A stretch of 64,000 bases of DNA, from NCBI RefSeq assembly GCF_900215155.1, contig NZ_LT907980.1, forward strand, positions 930,001 to 994,000. The letters are read 5' to 3'. This stretch comes from Marinobacter sp. LV10R510-11A (GTDB lineage: Bacteria > Pseudomonadota > Gammaproteobacteria > Pseudomonadales > Oleiphilaceae). Below the pieces are notes generated by a model. The model saw only the letters and a list, made by a program, of their open reading frames with translations. It was not told where the DNA came from and made no database searches. The position numbers and the translations under genes were made by a program. Shown here one piece after another: positions 17,029 to 25,881 of the stretch (its first letter is position 1; each line of letters opens with the position of its first letter).

Positions 17029-17442
17029 ATGAGCAAAGATCTGTTTGGCTTAGGAGACAACGACATTGCTGATATCGATCGCAGGCAGCGGGAGGAGCTG
17101 CGCCGGCGTAACTCCAAAAATGAGCCTGAGGTTGTTCTCTCGATGTGGACGCTTGCCCAGTTGACTCGTGATGACCAGATAGTGAAGACGGTTGTATACG
17201 GAGTTGTAACTAAGTGCTTGACCGATGACTATCAGGTCGGCGATATCGTGTGCAGCCCCTCTTTGCTGAGCACCCCTCCACACCCTGGTCGGCGCATCTA
17301 CGTGACCCCGCGACTGCGGTTTGAATGCAAAGGCGCAGGTAATGAAATCACGATCCGCGAAGATGAGCTGAGTAGACGACTGCTAGCGCCAGATGCCGAT
17401 ATGGATGACATCAAGCGCCAAATTGAGCGCGGTGAGCTGTGA
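17029..17442 (+). CDS. hypothetical protein, 137 aa, first gene of the HAD/phosphoesterase operon
   Basis: MSKDLFGLGDNDIADIDRRQ begins a 137-aa soluble protein with a basic N-terminus and a beta-rich middle (VVYGVVTKCLTDDYQVGDIV, then RRIYVTPRLRFECKGAGNEI). A TTG start at 16981 would extend it by 16 residues; the ATG at 17029 is preferred because the extension looks unlike coding sequence. Its TGA overlaps the GTG start of the HAD gene by four bases. No family recognised. The tight overlap implies a shared complex or pathway with the two hydrolases downstream. Confidence 0.65.
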   Translation: MSKDLFGLGDNDIADIDRRQREELRRRNSKNEPEVVLSMWTLAQLTRDDQIVKTVVYGVVTKCLTDDYQVGDIVCSPSLLSTPPHPGRRIYVTPRLRFECKGAGNEITIREDELSRRLLAPDADMDDIKRQIERGEL

Positions 17443-17891
17443 AGCCGCTTCTGTGTCTTGATCTTGAAGGGACTTTGCTCAGCAACGCAGTCTCTCAAAT
17501 TCCTCGCCCTGGTCTTTACCTATTTCTTGAACATTCAGCGGAACTCTGCGATTTGATGATTTACACCAGTGTGAGCGAAGAGCGGGCGTCGGCGGTCCAA
17601 AAGCTGCTCGTCGCTGAGCATACAGCACCTATGTGGTTTTCAGATCTCGAAGTTATTCGACCAGCCGGGACGCTGAAACCAAAATCAGCCTGCGGCCGTG
17701 AGGATGCTTTTCTCCTCGATGACCAGGAGGGGGTTATTGTCCCTGGGGAAGAAGAATGGTGGATCCAAATTCCGGAATACCGTCCACCGTACGCTGATGA
17801 TGATCGAGCGCTCAAAGACGCGCTCGAGGATATCAAAATCCGAACTCGCTTATTGGAGCCCAGCTTCCGGGTAGACCTGAGAGACTTGTGA
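17439..17891 (+). CDS. HAD-like protein with a DxE active-site motif
   Basis: The 150-aa protein starts MKPLLCLDLEGTLLSN. This is HAD motif I (DxDGT), but the second aspartate, which acts as acid/base in phosphatases, is glutamate. IYTSVS is motif II; KPKSACGREDAFLLDDQEG supplies the motif III lysine and motif IV acidic residues. The protein is short, without a cap domain. A decayed relative at 35558-35793 keeps the standard DFDGT. It overlaps the preceding gene (GTGA) and the phosphoesterase after it (TGATG), so all three are translationally coupled. Its substrate is unknown; the group could be a nucleic-acid end-processing or nucleotide-degrading unit. Confidence 0.7.
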   Translation: MKPLLCLDLEGTLLSNAVSQIPRPGLYLFLEHSAELCDLMIYTSVSEERASAVQKLLVAEHTAPMWFSDLEVIRPAGTLKPKSACGREDAFLLDDQEGVIVPGEEEWWIQIPEYRPPYADDDRALKDALEDIKIRTRLLEPSFRVDLRDL

Positions 17892-18529
17892 TGCGACTTG
17901 TCTGCATCTCTGACACACATAGCCTGCACGAAAAGATTCTCCCGATCCCTGATGGGGATGTCTTAGTGCACGCAGGAGACTGCACTGGTTCAGGCTCCCT
18001 GCCGCAGCTCGACGACTTCACGCGCTGGCTCGGGTCTCAGCCTCACAGTCACAAAATCCTGATCGCAGGTAATCACGACTGGTGCTTTGAAAAGTATCCC
18101 GAGTGGTCCGGGGAGATGTGTGAAAAGCAGGGGATTACCTATCTTCGGGGAGAAGCAACGTCTATTGAGGGGCTGAACTTTTACGGGTTCCCATGGCAGC
18201 CAGTCTTCCGATGGATGGCTTTCAACGCAAAAGAGGGAGAGCGCTGGGGCCGTCTCAAGCTTGTCCCGGACAACACAGATGTTCTTGTGACGCACGGACC
18301 TGCCCTGGGGATATTTGATTACATCCCGGATCTTGGTCAGCACGTAGGGTGCTTTCCTCTTGGAAAGAAGATTGACCAGCTACCTCAGCTCAAAGCCCAC
18401 ATCTGCGGTCACATCCACGAATCGTACGGCTTCGCCGTTCGCGAAAGTGACGGAATCAAATTCGCTAATGCAAGCATCTGCACTGAGAGATACAAGCCTA
18501 TCAACCCTCCGATCATCATAGATCTTTGA
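17891..18529 (+). CDS. calcineurin-like metallophosphoesterase
   Basis: A 212-aa protein with every metal-binding motif of the family: CISDTHSL (DxH at residues 8-10), VHAGDCTG (GD), IAGNHDW (GNHD), LVTHGPAL and ICGHIHESYG (GHxH). The fold and size match the MPPED/YfcE-like group that hydrolyses phosphodiesters with two metal ions. The ATG at 17891 shares its A with the TGA of the HAD gene. No signal peptide, so cytoplasmic. Being coupled to a HAD-like protein suggests sequential removal of phosphates from one substrate, but that is an inference. Confidence 0.85.
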   Translation: MRLVCISDTHSLHEKILPIPDGDVLVHAGDCTGSGSLPQLDDFTRWLGSQPHSHKILIAGNHDWCFEKYPEWSGEMCEKQGITYLRGEATSIEGLNFYGFPWQPVFRWMAFNAKEGERWGRLKLVPDNTDVLVTHGPALGIFDYIPDLGQHVGCFPLGKKIDQLPQLKAHICGHIHESYGFAVRESDGIKFANASICTERYKPINPPIIIDL

Positions 18530-18543
18530 GGAACGGAGATTTA

Positions 18544-18618
18544 ATGCTTTTTCGCGGTAAATCCAACAAAGCCGCTGATAGCGGGGGTTTCGAGGATCTC
18601 TTTGGTCATGGCTGGTGA
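18544..18618 (+). CDS. 24-aa peptide at the end of the operon
   Basis: Fourteen bases after the phosphoesterase stop, a good site (GAGGAACGGAG) leads to an ATG and a 24-codon frame, MLFRGKSNKAADSGGFEDLF then GHGW. The strong ribosome site and tight spacing favour real translation. The FEDLFG motif echoes KDLFGLGDN of the first gene in the operon. Function unknown. Confidence 0.4.
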   Translation: MLFRGKSNKAADSGGFEDLFGHGW

Positions 18619-18662
18619 CCCCTATCTCGGGTGTGCTTGAAAAGTTTGCTCAGGAAATGTCG

Positions 18663-18788
18663 CTAAAAAGTTTTTGTAGCTCTGCGGCAGATCCTCTCGA
18701 ATTCCTTCTCTAGATCCGATTTAAAGTCTTCAGTGTAGGTGCCAGTTAAGTCCCAACTTATTTCAAGGCCGTCTCGCCCGAATTTCAT
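18663..18788 (-). CDS. possible 41-aa protein
   Basis: A minus-strand frame, MKFGRDGLEISWDLTGTYTE then DFKSDLEKEFERICRRATKT, with regular protein composition but no ribosome site. It lies between the phosphoesterase operon and RNA unit copy 2. It may be a remnant of a longer gene. Confidence 0.25.
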   Translation of the reverse strand: MKFGRDGLEISWDLTGTYTEDFKSDLEKEFERICRRATKTF

Positions 18789-18813
18789 ATCAGGTAGGCG
18801 ACACCGCATCTGC

Positions 18814-19204
18814 TTGCATCGGATTGAAGCAGGGAATGAGACGCCCCGTCGCCCCTCGAATAGTGGGTATTTCTGTTACTGGTCGTCGTTGACAACCAAA
18901 AATGGTTGACAAAAAACAATAAAATCAATGAGTTGTTGACTTTTGTTCTATATTCGCTATGCTGGTATTGAAGGTTGAGAGAAGTGAGATAGTTCAGCTT
19001 TCATTCACCGCCCTAGGGCGGCTTAAAAAAACGTCATTGATTTTGAGGGTAGTGTTACTTCAATTTCGACTGGTGTTGTTGACCGCCTTATAGGCGGCTT
19101 CGCTCAAGGATGAGCACTTCTCGCATAACCCGCTGAGTCCGGTGTGCATTAGAATGAAAGCACCTGCAAAGGTGAAGTTTTGGGGCCGTTTAGGCTCCAT
19201 TTCT
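18814..19204 (+). ncRNA. candidate structured RNA unit, copy 2
   Basis: Second copy of the unit at 16098-16489, with the same promoter spacing (TTGACT at 18936, TATGCT at 18958), the same long-range pairing and hairpins, and the terminator at 19182-19198. Within the transcribed part only about seven bases differ; differences are concentrated in loops, though one breaks a pair in the ACCGG hairpin (ACCCG). After it, 19205-19601 shows no gene or signal I can name. Confidence 0.55.
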
Positions 19205-19601
19205 GTTTGTGGTGCTGCGCATTAAATGTTCGCAAAGGCTTCCTGGTTGTAGGAGCGCTCTTCGGCGCAAAACCACTGCTGGTTAATTCGGACCGCATTT
19301 CTGCCCTTCTTTCTTGTCTCAGATTGATACTCTAGGTTGTTCAAAGCAACGACGCTGTCTGTCGCACTGGTCCATTACACTGCGTTGGTTGGCAGATTTC
19401 GGAGTGCGCGAAACCACTTCAGGTTGCCCCCAAACGGCTAAACTCGTGTGGCATGCATACCATCGCAATCCGCTACGGAAAAAAGATCCTTTGCTGATCT
19501 TTCTAAAACAAGCCTGAAACTCAGAGATGCACAGCATTTCAGGTACAGTCACGAAACCTTTAAAACTGCAAATGTCTGACCGAAGCGGTTGAGGGTTCTT
19601 G

Positions 19602-19889
19602 TTGAACAGAATCTCCTCCTACATTGAGGATGGAACACTAACAATAGATATAGACTCCCCAGATTTTATACTCGATCTCGACACAAGGATCGTACAAACT
19701 GACCCGAAAGTTGTACGATTTAAAAACCGAGGTAAGTGGTTTAACCCTCCATGGGGGCATCTGAGAATTAGAATTGAGGATACTCATCCAGTCTCCCTTG
19801 CGCGTTTAGGGCTTGAGTTCTACCAATCCTACATTGCGGAGGCCGAAAACTGGCTCAACGGCAAGGGAGCACAATGCAGTATTAAGTAA
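19602..19889 (+). CDS. hypothetical protein, 95 aa
   Basis: A TTG-initiated frame preceded by GAGGG. The protein (MNRISSYIEDGTLTIDIDSP, later NPPWGHLRIRIEDTHPVSLA) looks beta-rich and soluble. No family recognised. It is the nearest gene upstream of the reverse transcriptase on the same strand, 690 bp away, so a link to it is possible but not shown. Confidence 0.45.
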   Translation: MNRISSYIEDGTLTIDIDSPDFILDLDTRIVQTDPKVVRFKNRGKWFNPPWGHLRIRIEDTHPVSLARLGLEFYQSYIAEAENWLNGKGAQCSIK

Positions 19890-19989
19890 TTTTGTATTCG
19901 AGAATACAGTCGAAACCACTTCATCGTGTGTTGAATGGCGTCCGCGAATACTATATATTGTAATAGTGCTCATCGCAGCTGTTTATTCT

Positions 19990-20107
19990 TTGCTGCTTGA
20001 GTTGGAAAGAACGCTTTGGCGGACTGGCGCAAGTGATGATGATCACCGATGCGCAGGCGCTTGGTCGCTCAATCACGATTTATGTGAGGCAGTGACTCAG
20101 GGCAGTG
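19990..20107 (+). repeat. 118-bp direct repeat upstream of the RT, copy 1
   Basis: Identical at 115 of 118 positions to 20368-20485, with a period of exactly 378 bp. The three differences are GG to AC near position 32 of the repeat and one A to T near its end. The repeat contains small inverted elements such as TGATGATGATCA and GCGCAGGCGC. The interval 19890-20576 holds no convincing gene otherwise. Confidence 0.85.
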
Positions 20108-20367
20108 CGTCAATACATTGGCTTCTAATCCCCAGAACGACCCGGGAAGCCGATGAGGTTCTTTTTCAGCGAGGGCTGGAGCGTGGAGGCAGTTCGGTGA
20201 AAGTTCGTGAATCCAAGTCTAGAGCGTTAGAGGGTTGGGCAACGGTGTTATCAGCTGTATCAGCACTGTTATTGCTCATCGCGATGGTTGTTGGGCCGGA
20301 ATCGATAACCAGGCCAAACACCAGAGACTCCGGGATCGCAATGATAAGCATTCGCACCCCCGGGCAA

Positions 20368-20485
20368 TTGCTGCTTGAGTTGGAAAGAACGCTTTGGCAC
20401 ACTGGCGCAAGTGATGATGATCACCGATGCGCAGGCGCTTGGTCGCTCAATCACGATTTATGTGAGGCTGTGACTCAGGGCAGTG
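20368..20485 (+). repeat. 118-bp direct repeat upstream of the RT, copy 2
   Basis: Second copy; it ends 91 bp before the reverse transcriptase start. Because 378 is a multiple of three, one frame stays open across both copies (19813-20547), but I do not regard that frame as a proven gene. Confidence 0.85.
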
Positions 20486-20576
20486 GACTTCTCGATCGGT
20501 TTGTGGGGATTTTAAGGGTCAAACCGGCAAGAGTTATCTCCTCCTAGCGTGTCCTACCTATATAAAGGCCTTAACG

Positions 20577-21758
20577 ATGGGGCAAACTGCACTTTATAAC
20601 GTTTCGAATAACTCTCGGCTTTTAAAATCTTGGAAAAAAATAAATTCGCGCGCAACTGGCTCAAAACGCTTAGTAAGTGGAGTTGATAGAGTTTCTGTTG
20701 AAGATTTCAACTCTATTAGCAATAAGCAGCTTGAGCTAATTCAACAGGAACTTCGGAAGCGTCGTTACCGTTTTTCTAATCTCTCAGCGTTTACGATCCC
20801 AAAAGAAAATGGCGATTACCGGATTATTAATATTCCAATTATCCAAGACCGCATCGTTCAGTCGGCCTTATTAGATTTCCTTTCAGATAAATCAATCTTC
20901 AAATCTCAATCAAACTATGGGTTCCTGAAAGGCAAGACTGTTAAAAAAGCCCTTGAGAAATTTTTGGCATTGAGAACAAATTTCCCTTACGTTGTTAAAG
21001 TGGATGTTGAGGCATTCTTCGACACTATTCCAAGAATTGAATTGATAAAGCGTGTTAAAAGTAAAATTCGTTATCCATCAATACGCCAGCTTATTTTCGA
21101 TATAATAGAGTGTGATTCCGAGTTCCGCTCTCAAGCTGACCTGAAGAAAGCAGAAGCAAAAGGATTGAAAAAAGGCACGGGAATACGCCAAGGAATGCCA
21201 CTTAGTCCTTTCCTCGCTAATTTGTATTTAGACCAGCTTGATCTCTTCGTAGAGAAAAAAGGATATTCTTTAGTGCGATACGCCGACGATTTTGTTGTTT
21301 TGTGCTCAAGTCATTCTGAAGCAGAAAAAGCGAAGTTGGAGGTGATTTCTTGCCTAAGTGGATTAGGATTATTAGTCAGTGATAAGAAAACTGCTATATT
21401 TTGCCCGGAAGATAAAGTTGAATTTTTGGGAATCGATTGTTCATTAACTGAATCCAATAATTATTGCTTAGAGCTATCAAATAATAAAATTCGAAGATTG
21501 ATATCAAATCTATCCAGTTTTCAGAACATTAATTATTGCCTTAAAAACAACGTCCGTCTTTTTGGATTAGAGAAAAGATTGGATTCTATGATTTTGGGGT
21601 ATCTACAAGCTTATGACGTTTGTCAAAATTATCAAAGTATCAAGGATAAATTGTACGCTGAAAAGAATAAAACAATACGATTTGTTGTAGAAAACGGAAT
21701 TGGAGTAAAGATGAATAGTCTTGATGAGAACCAGAAAAAATTTCTCGGCGTAGCTTGA
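20577..21758 (+). CDS. reverse transcriptase, group II-like or unknown-group (possible DRT)
   Basis: A 393-aa RNA-directed DNA polymerase. RT motifs in order: IPKENGDYRIINIPIIQDRI (RT2), KVDVEAFFDTI (RT3, first catalytic aspartate, residue about 143), GTGIRQGMPLSPFLANLYLD (RT4), LVRYADDFVVL (RT5, YADD at about 236) and LGLLVSDKKT with VEFLGID (RT6-7). The retron VTG motif and the group II maturase X/HNH domains are absent; the last 90 residues are a short helical end. This fits RTs of unknown groups, several of which are anti-phage DRT systems that use a nearby non-coding RNA. Base composition is AT-rich compared with neighbours, a sign of transfer. Setting in a defence island supports DRT. 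Confidence 0.8.
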   Translation: MGQTALYNVSNNSRLLKSWKKINSRATGSKRLVSGVDRVSVEDFNSISNKQLELIQQELRKRRYRFSNLSAFTIPKENGDYRIINIPIIQDRIVQSALLDFLSDKSIFKSQSNYGFLKGKTVKKALEKFLALRTNFPYVVKVDVEAFFDTIPRIELIKRVKSKIRYPSIRQLIFDIIECDSEFRSQADLKKAEAKGLKKGTGIRQGMPLSPFLANLYLDQLDLFVEKKGYSLVRYADDFVVLCSSHSEAEKAKLEVISCLSGLGLLVSDKKTAIFCPEDKVEFLGIDCSLTESNNYCLELSNNKIRRLISNLSSFQNINYCLKNNVRLFGLEKRLDSMILGYLQAYDVCQNYQSIKDKLYAEKNKTIRFVVENGIGVKMNSLDENQKKFLGVA

Positions 21759-21984
21759 GTAGTCAACTAATACCGGGCAATATTATAAGTTTTTCTTCTG
21801 CGATCACGGGTGGCTTGTTGTAGTAATCCATCAGCTAGTTGCCAGTATCCTTCCTTGCGTCAGGAATCGATCGATCCGAGTGAAGGGATCCATTTTCTTC
21901 AAGCTTCGGAAGACCCGTTCCATAAGAACTCAAGAGTAGCAAGTCGAGCCAAGCTTTATGTTGAAAAGTTGCAATTCCCTACAC

Positions 21985-22713
21985 TCAAATTTCTAAAGAA
22001 GGGGCATTTTCCTTCAACCACTCCCTGCATTCCTGATAATCCGGCATGATCCGTTCAACTTCCCGCCAATAGGCAGGGGAGTGGTCATGCTGTTTTAGAT
22101 GGCAAAGTTCGTGGACAACAATGTAATCAACAATCCTAATTGGGGCCATGATGATTTTCCAGTTGAACTCCACGCGACCGTTGATAGTGCAGCTTCCCCA
22201 GCGCGACTTAAAGGATCTGATGCCGACACCGTTGGGATGCGCCCCAACGACAGCCGCGTAACGGTCCACTTTAACTCGCAACTTGTTGTTGGCTTGATGC
22301 TTGAACCATCGGGTGAGGGCGTTTCGGATCATATGTGGCTGTTTGGAGCCATGCGGAGTCGTCACAACTAAACGACCATTTATTAGCTTTACTGGCGCAA
22401 AGGGACCCTCTTCGACCTTGAGTCGATAATTGCGCCCCAGGTAGCTGAAGGCCTCGCCGGAAACATATTCTTTAGCGCTGATTGGCGCAGCCTCAAGATG
22501 CAATGCAATTTTTTCCCGAACCCACTGGCGCTTTTCAGCCAATATCTGATCGATTTTCTCAGGCTTAGTGTGTTGAGGAACAACCACTGTTACAGAGCCT
22601 TCCTCAACGCGCACGTCAGCTGTTTTACGCCGACTGGTGCGGATGATCTCGGCAATAAACCCATCACCATCACGATATTCTGGTTTGGTCGGTTTATGAG
22701 TAGTTCTCATCAT
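21985..22713 (-). CDS. YgjP-like zinc metallopeptidase (DUF45) of the hsd operon
   Basis: A 242-aa protein of the YgjP/M48-like family often encoded with type I restriction systems. The zinc site is HELCHLKQHDHSPAYWREVE (HExxH plus downstream acidic residue); the family's RWGSC motif appears as SFKSRWGSCTINGRV. It is probably a cytosolic metalloprotease, with a role in the restriction operon that is not established. Its ATG overlaps the hsdR stop codon, so it is the last gene of the hsdMSR operon. Confidence 0.85.
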   Translation of the reverse strand: MMRTTHKPTKPEYRDGDGFIAEIIRTSRRKTADVRVEEGSVTVVVPQHTKPEKIDQILAEKRQWVREKIALHLEAAPISAKEYVSGEAFSYLGRNYRLKVEEGPFAPVKLINGRLVVTTPHGSKQPHMIRNALTRWFKHQANNKLRVKVDRYAAVVGAHPNGVGIRSFKSRWGSCTINGRVEFNWKIIMAPIRIVDYIVVHELCHLKQHDHSPAYWREVERIMPDYQECREWLKENAPSLEI

Positions 22714-25700
22714 GAAAATTTCGTCTTTGCCAGTTCGAGGAAGCGATCCTGCACCTCGGTGACAACGGCTTTTTCACCAAAGGAACAGTCCAGAATCGCC
22801 CGCTTGATTTCCTTCTTCATCCGCTTCACTTCATCCGGTTTGCTGAAGAAGTCCACAATTTGGGTGGCTTCATCAAACATGCCCACCAGGTCTTGGCTGG
22901 TTGTTTTGATTTCATCGTGGACGGCTTCGCTGAAGGTGTCTTCCCCGATGTGCGCCGCCACCTCTGCCATCAGGATGTTGTAAAAGGCGAACTCCGTTTC
23001 ACTCAGGCCCAGGTCGTCCGCTTCCTTCTTGTGTTCGGTTTCGATGCTGCTGACCATCTGCAACAGCAGTTCTAGTTGCTGATCCCACTTGCCCGCTGTC
23101 TTTTCAATGATGTCGCGCAGGCGCAGACTCAGTGATTTGTAATACTCCGGGTCTTCATCCAGGTTCACGATGAGGTGGTGTTTGATGGCGCTTTCGATTT
23201 CCGAGGCACGGGATTCGGGGGATTTGATCTGGTCCACCATCTCCTTGAAATTTTCCGCCATGAGGTCGACCGGTGGAATCTTGGGGTCTACACCCGTGCT
23301 GATAATGTGTTCATCCACCAGCTTGCGCACCTTTTCCCCGGCGTCTGAAATGTTCAGTCCTGGGTCGCGGTAACGAGTGCGGGCAGCATTCTGGACCTTG
23401 CCCCATAACTTAAGGTCTGGGATGAATGGCTTGGCGGCGGTATCCGGCAGGATGACATCCATTTGCTTGGCGAAGCGTTTAAATGAGAGTTCAAATTGTT
23501 GCCGAACATCTTCATCCTTCAAGCACAGAACATAGTCATCCACATCTATTTTTACCTCGCCTGGCTCAAGGCTGTTTTTAACGCCGGAAAATATCGAAGC
23601 CACGCGGGTGTGAGAGGCTTTTAGCTTGGGGATTTCATCCTTCAGCGTGTGGTAGGTGCCTTCCACATCGTCACTGCTGAATTGGTTCAGGGCTTCGGTC
23701 AGGTAGTCGGACAAGCCGTAGTAATCCACCACATAGCCGCAAGCTTTACCTTTATAGGTACGGTTCACCCGCGCAATTGCCTGCATCAGGGTGTGGTCCT
23801 TCAGGCTGCGATCAATGTACATCACTTGGGCAATAGGGGCGTCAAAGCCAGTCAGCAGCATATCTTTGACGATCAGGAAGGCGGTGGGGTCTTCCTTCTC
23901 TTTATCCGTACCCAGTGGCTTGGTGTAGCTCTTGATCACCTTCTTCTGTCGGGCTTTGTCCGTGTATTGAGTCAGGTACGCCGGGTCATTGTGAGTGCCG
24001 GAGATGATGACTTCAGAAGGGGGCGCGCCCAGTTCGTCCAGCGACTTTTTGAAAACGGTGGCCGCATGACGACTCCCCACGACAATCATGGCTTTGAACC
24101 CATTGGGCTGAATCTTTTCCCGGTAATGTTTCAGCAGGTCGATACATACCCAGCGAATCCGCGCCGGGGCTTCCCGTATGGCGCGTTCCACTCCGTACTT
24201 CTTTTTGATCTCCCGCTTTTCGTCGTCGCTTTTGTCTTTGAAGTACTCTTCAAACAACGCATCCAGTGAGTCACCCACAACATCGCTCTGTACCTGACGA
24301 CCTTCGTAGATAATGCGCACGGTGGCACCGTCTTCCACGGCTTCGTTGATCTTGTATTGGTCGATGTAGCCACCGAAGGCTTGGTCCATCTTTTGGGTTT
24401 TCAGTAACGGGGTGCCGGTAAAGCCGATCTTGGGCGCATTGGGCAGGGCGGCGTTGATGGTCATGGCCAAGCCGCCAAACTGGGTGCGGTGGGCTTCATC
24501 CGCCAACACAATGATCTTGTCGCTGGGGTTCAGGTCGGTGAAGTCGCCTTCCTTTTCGGCATCCTGAAACTTCTGCACCATGGCCGTTACGATGTCGGAC
24601 GAATCCTTCTTCAGCAGGTCTTTCAGTGCAGCGACCGAGTCGGCGTTGTAGACGGTTTCATTCTGGGCATCACGGAAGGTCGTCGATAACTGGCTGTCCA
24701 ACTGGGTGCGGTCGGTGACGAACACCAGCTTGTATTGCTGAAGCTCCGGATCACGGCGCATCTTCACCGCCAACATGACCATGGTCAGGGACTTTCCCGA
24801 CCCTTGGGTATGCCAGACTATCCCGGACTTCTCTTTGCGCGTGGTGCCGGTTTTTAGGCGCTCTATCACCTTGTTTACGGCTCGATACTGCTGATACCTC
24901 GCCACCTTCTTGATCAGGCGACCGTCCACCGGCTCGTAAAGGGTGAAGTTCTGGATCAGATCCAGGAAGCTAGCGGGGTTGAATATGCCTGCCAACAGGC
25001 GTTCTTGTGCTGTCAGGGGTGCGTTGACTTCGGGCTCTCCAAAGGCAACCTGTTTGGCTTTCACCAGATATTCCGGGGAGGGCACATCACTGATCTTGTG
25101 GTCATCTGCACCAGTCACCGGCAGCGACTTTGCCAACTGTTCCCGAATGTCCGCATCGGTGAACGGGTACGCGTCTTTCCAGTCCCCATAATGCTGCGCG
25201 GTGGAACTGATGGTGCCCACCTTGGCTTGATCCCGACAGGTCGATACCATCAGCTGGTTGTACCAGAACAGCCGCTGAGCGCCTTCATCGTCTTCCGGGC
25301 GGCGCAGGTTGGCGTAACGGCGCAACTGATCGATGCCCTCTGCCATAGGGCTGGAAAGGTAAGGGGACTTGCATTCAATCACCGCCAGCGGCAAGCCGTT
25401 CACAAAGCAGACGACATCGGGAATGATGTTCTGGTTAGCGCCCTCCACCTTAAACTGGTTTGTACAGAGGAATTCGTTGTTGTCCGGGGTATCGAAATCA
25501 ATGATCTTGACGGTCTGGCCTTTACGTCCCTTGCCCAGGTCCTGCTCCACCGACAGGTAATTAACCAGCAACTGATAGATGGCGTGGTTGTATTCCATCA
25601 ATCCGGCATGGAAGGGGTGGGTAAACTCCCGAAGTACCTTGCGCAAGTTTTCGTCACTGATCCAGGGGTTCAGGCGCTGAATGGCGGCTTCAAGACGATT

Positions 25701-25862
25701 AGTTAAAACGACATCCCGGTAATAGCCGCGTTCGCCCAAGGGTGAGCCGTCCACGGGTAAGACGGGAGCCAGTGCAGCGCCGGATATGTAGGTCCAGCCC
25801 AGCTTTTGCAGCTGTTCAATGGCAGGTTGTTCGACCTTTTCAATTTCGTCCTGAAATAACAT
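22710..25862 (-). CDS. hsdR: type I restriction endonuclease subunit R
   Basis: The 1050-aa motor and nuclease subunit. The N-terminal PD-(D/E)xK nuclease is seen in PDVVCFVNGLPLAVIECK (residues about 147-164). The helicase has Walker A HTQGSGKSLTM (about 350-360), DEAHRTQFG and the C-terminal motifs LLTGFDAPIAQVMY and QAIARVNRTYKGK (motif VI). It translocates DNA after recognition by HsdS and cuts far from unmodified sites. Length and motifs are complete. It follows hsdS by 19 bp and is coupled to the YgjP gene. Confidence 0.95.
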   Translation of the reverse strand: MLFQDEIEKVEQPAIEQLQKLGWTYISGAALAPVLPVDGSPLGERGYYRDVVLTNRLEAAIQRLNPWISDENLRKVLREFTHPFHAGLMEYNHAIYQLLVNYLSVEQDLGKGRKGQTVKIIDFDTPDNNEFLCTNQFKVEGANQNIIPDVVCFVNGLPLAVIECKSPYLSSPMAEGIDQLRRYANLRRPEDDEGAQRLFWYNQLMVSTCRDQAKVGTISSTAQHYGDWKDAYPFTDADIREQLAKSLPVTGADDHKISDVPSPEYLVKAKQVAFGEPEVNAPLTAQERLLAGIFNPASFLDLIQNFTLYEPVDGRLIKKVARYQQYRAVNKVIERLKTGTTRKEKSGIVWHTQGSGKSLTMVMLAVKMRRDPELQQYKLVFVTDRTQLDSQLSTTFRDAQNETVYNADSVAALKDLLKKDSSDIVTAMVQKFQDAEKEGDFTDLNPSDKIIVLADEAHRTQFGGLAMTINAALPNAPKIGFTGTPLLKTQKMDQAFGGYIDQYKINEAVEDGATVRIIYEGRQVQSDVVGDSLDALFEEYFKDKSDDEKREIKKKYGVERAIREAPARIRWVCIDLLKHYREKIQPNGFKAMIVVGSRHAATVFKKSLDELGAPPSEVIISGTHNDPAYLTQYTDKARQKKVIKSYTKPLGTDKEKEDPTAFLIVKDMLLTGFDAPIAQVMYIDRSLKDHTLMQAIARVNRTYKGKACGYVVDYYGLSDYLTEALNQFSSDDVEGTYHTLKDEIPKLKASHTRVASIFSGVKNSLEPGEVKIDVDDYVLCLKDEDVRQQFELSFKRFAKQMDVILPDTAAKPFIPDLKLWGKVQNAARTRYRDPGLNISDAGEKVRKLVDEHIISTGVDPKIPPVDLMAENFKEMVDQIKSPESRASEIESAIKHHLIVNLDEDPEYYKSLSLRLRDIIEKTAGKWDQQLELLLQMVSSIETEHKKEADDLGLSETEFAFYNILMAEVAAHIGEDTFSEAVHDEIKTTSQDLVGMFDEATQIVDFFSKPDEVKRMKKEIKRAILDCSFGEKAVVTEVQDRFLELAKTKFS

Positions 25863-25881
25863 AAGGGGATGGATGCCTTAA

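Noticed and set aside
16098..19204. Retron msr-msd RNA belonging to the RT at 20577.
   Set aside because: The RT lacks retron motifs and the nearest RNA copy ends 1.4 kb away behind a terminator; retron RNAs are adjacent to the RT.
19990..20485. Diversity-generating retroelement (template and variable repeats beside an RT).
   Set aside because: The three differences between copies are not adenine-specific and no variable C-type lectin gene is present.
19813..20547. 244-codon open frame spanning both 118-bp repeats, with two hydrophobic stretches.
   Set aside because: No ribosome site, starts inside the preceding gene, and much of it is repeat sequence. Other frames in the repeat look equally plausible, so I do not call a gene.
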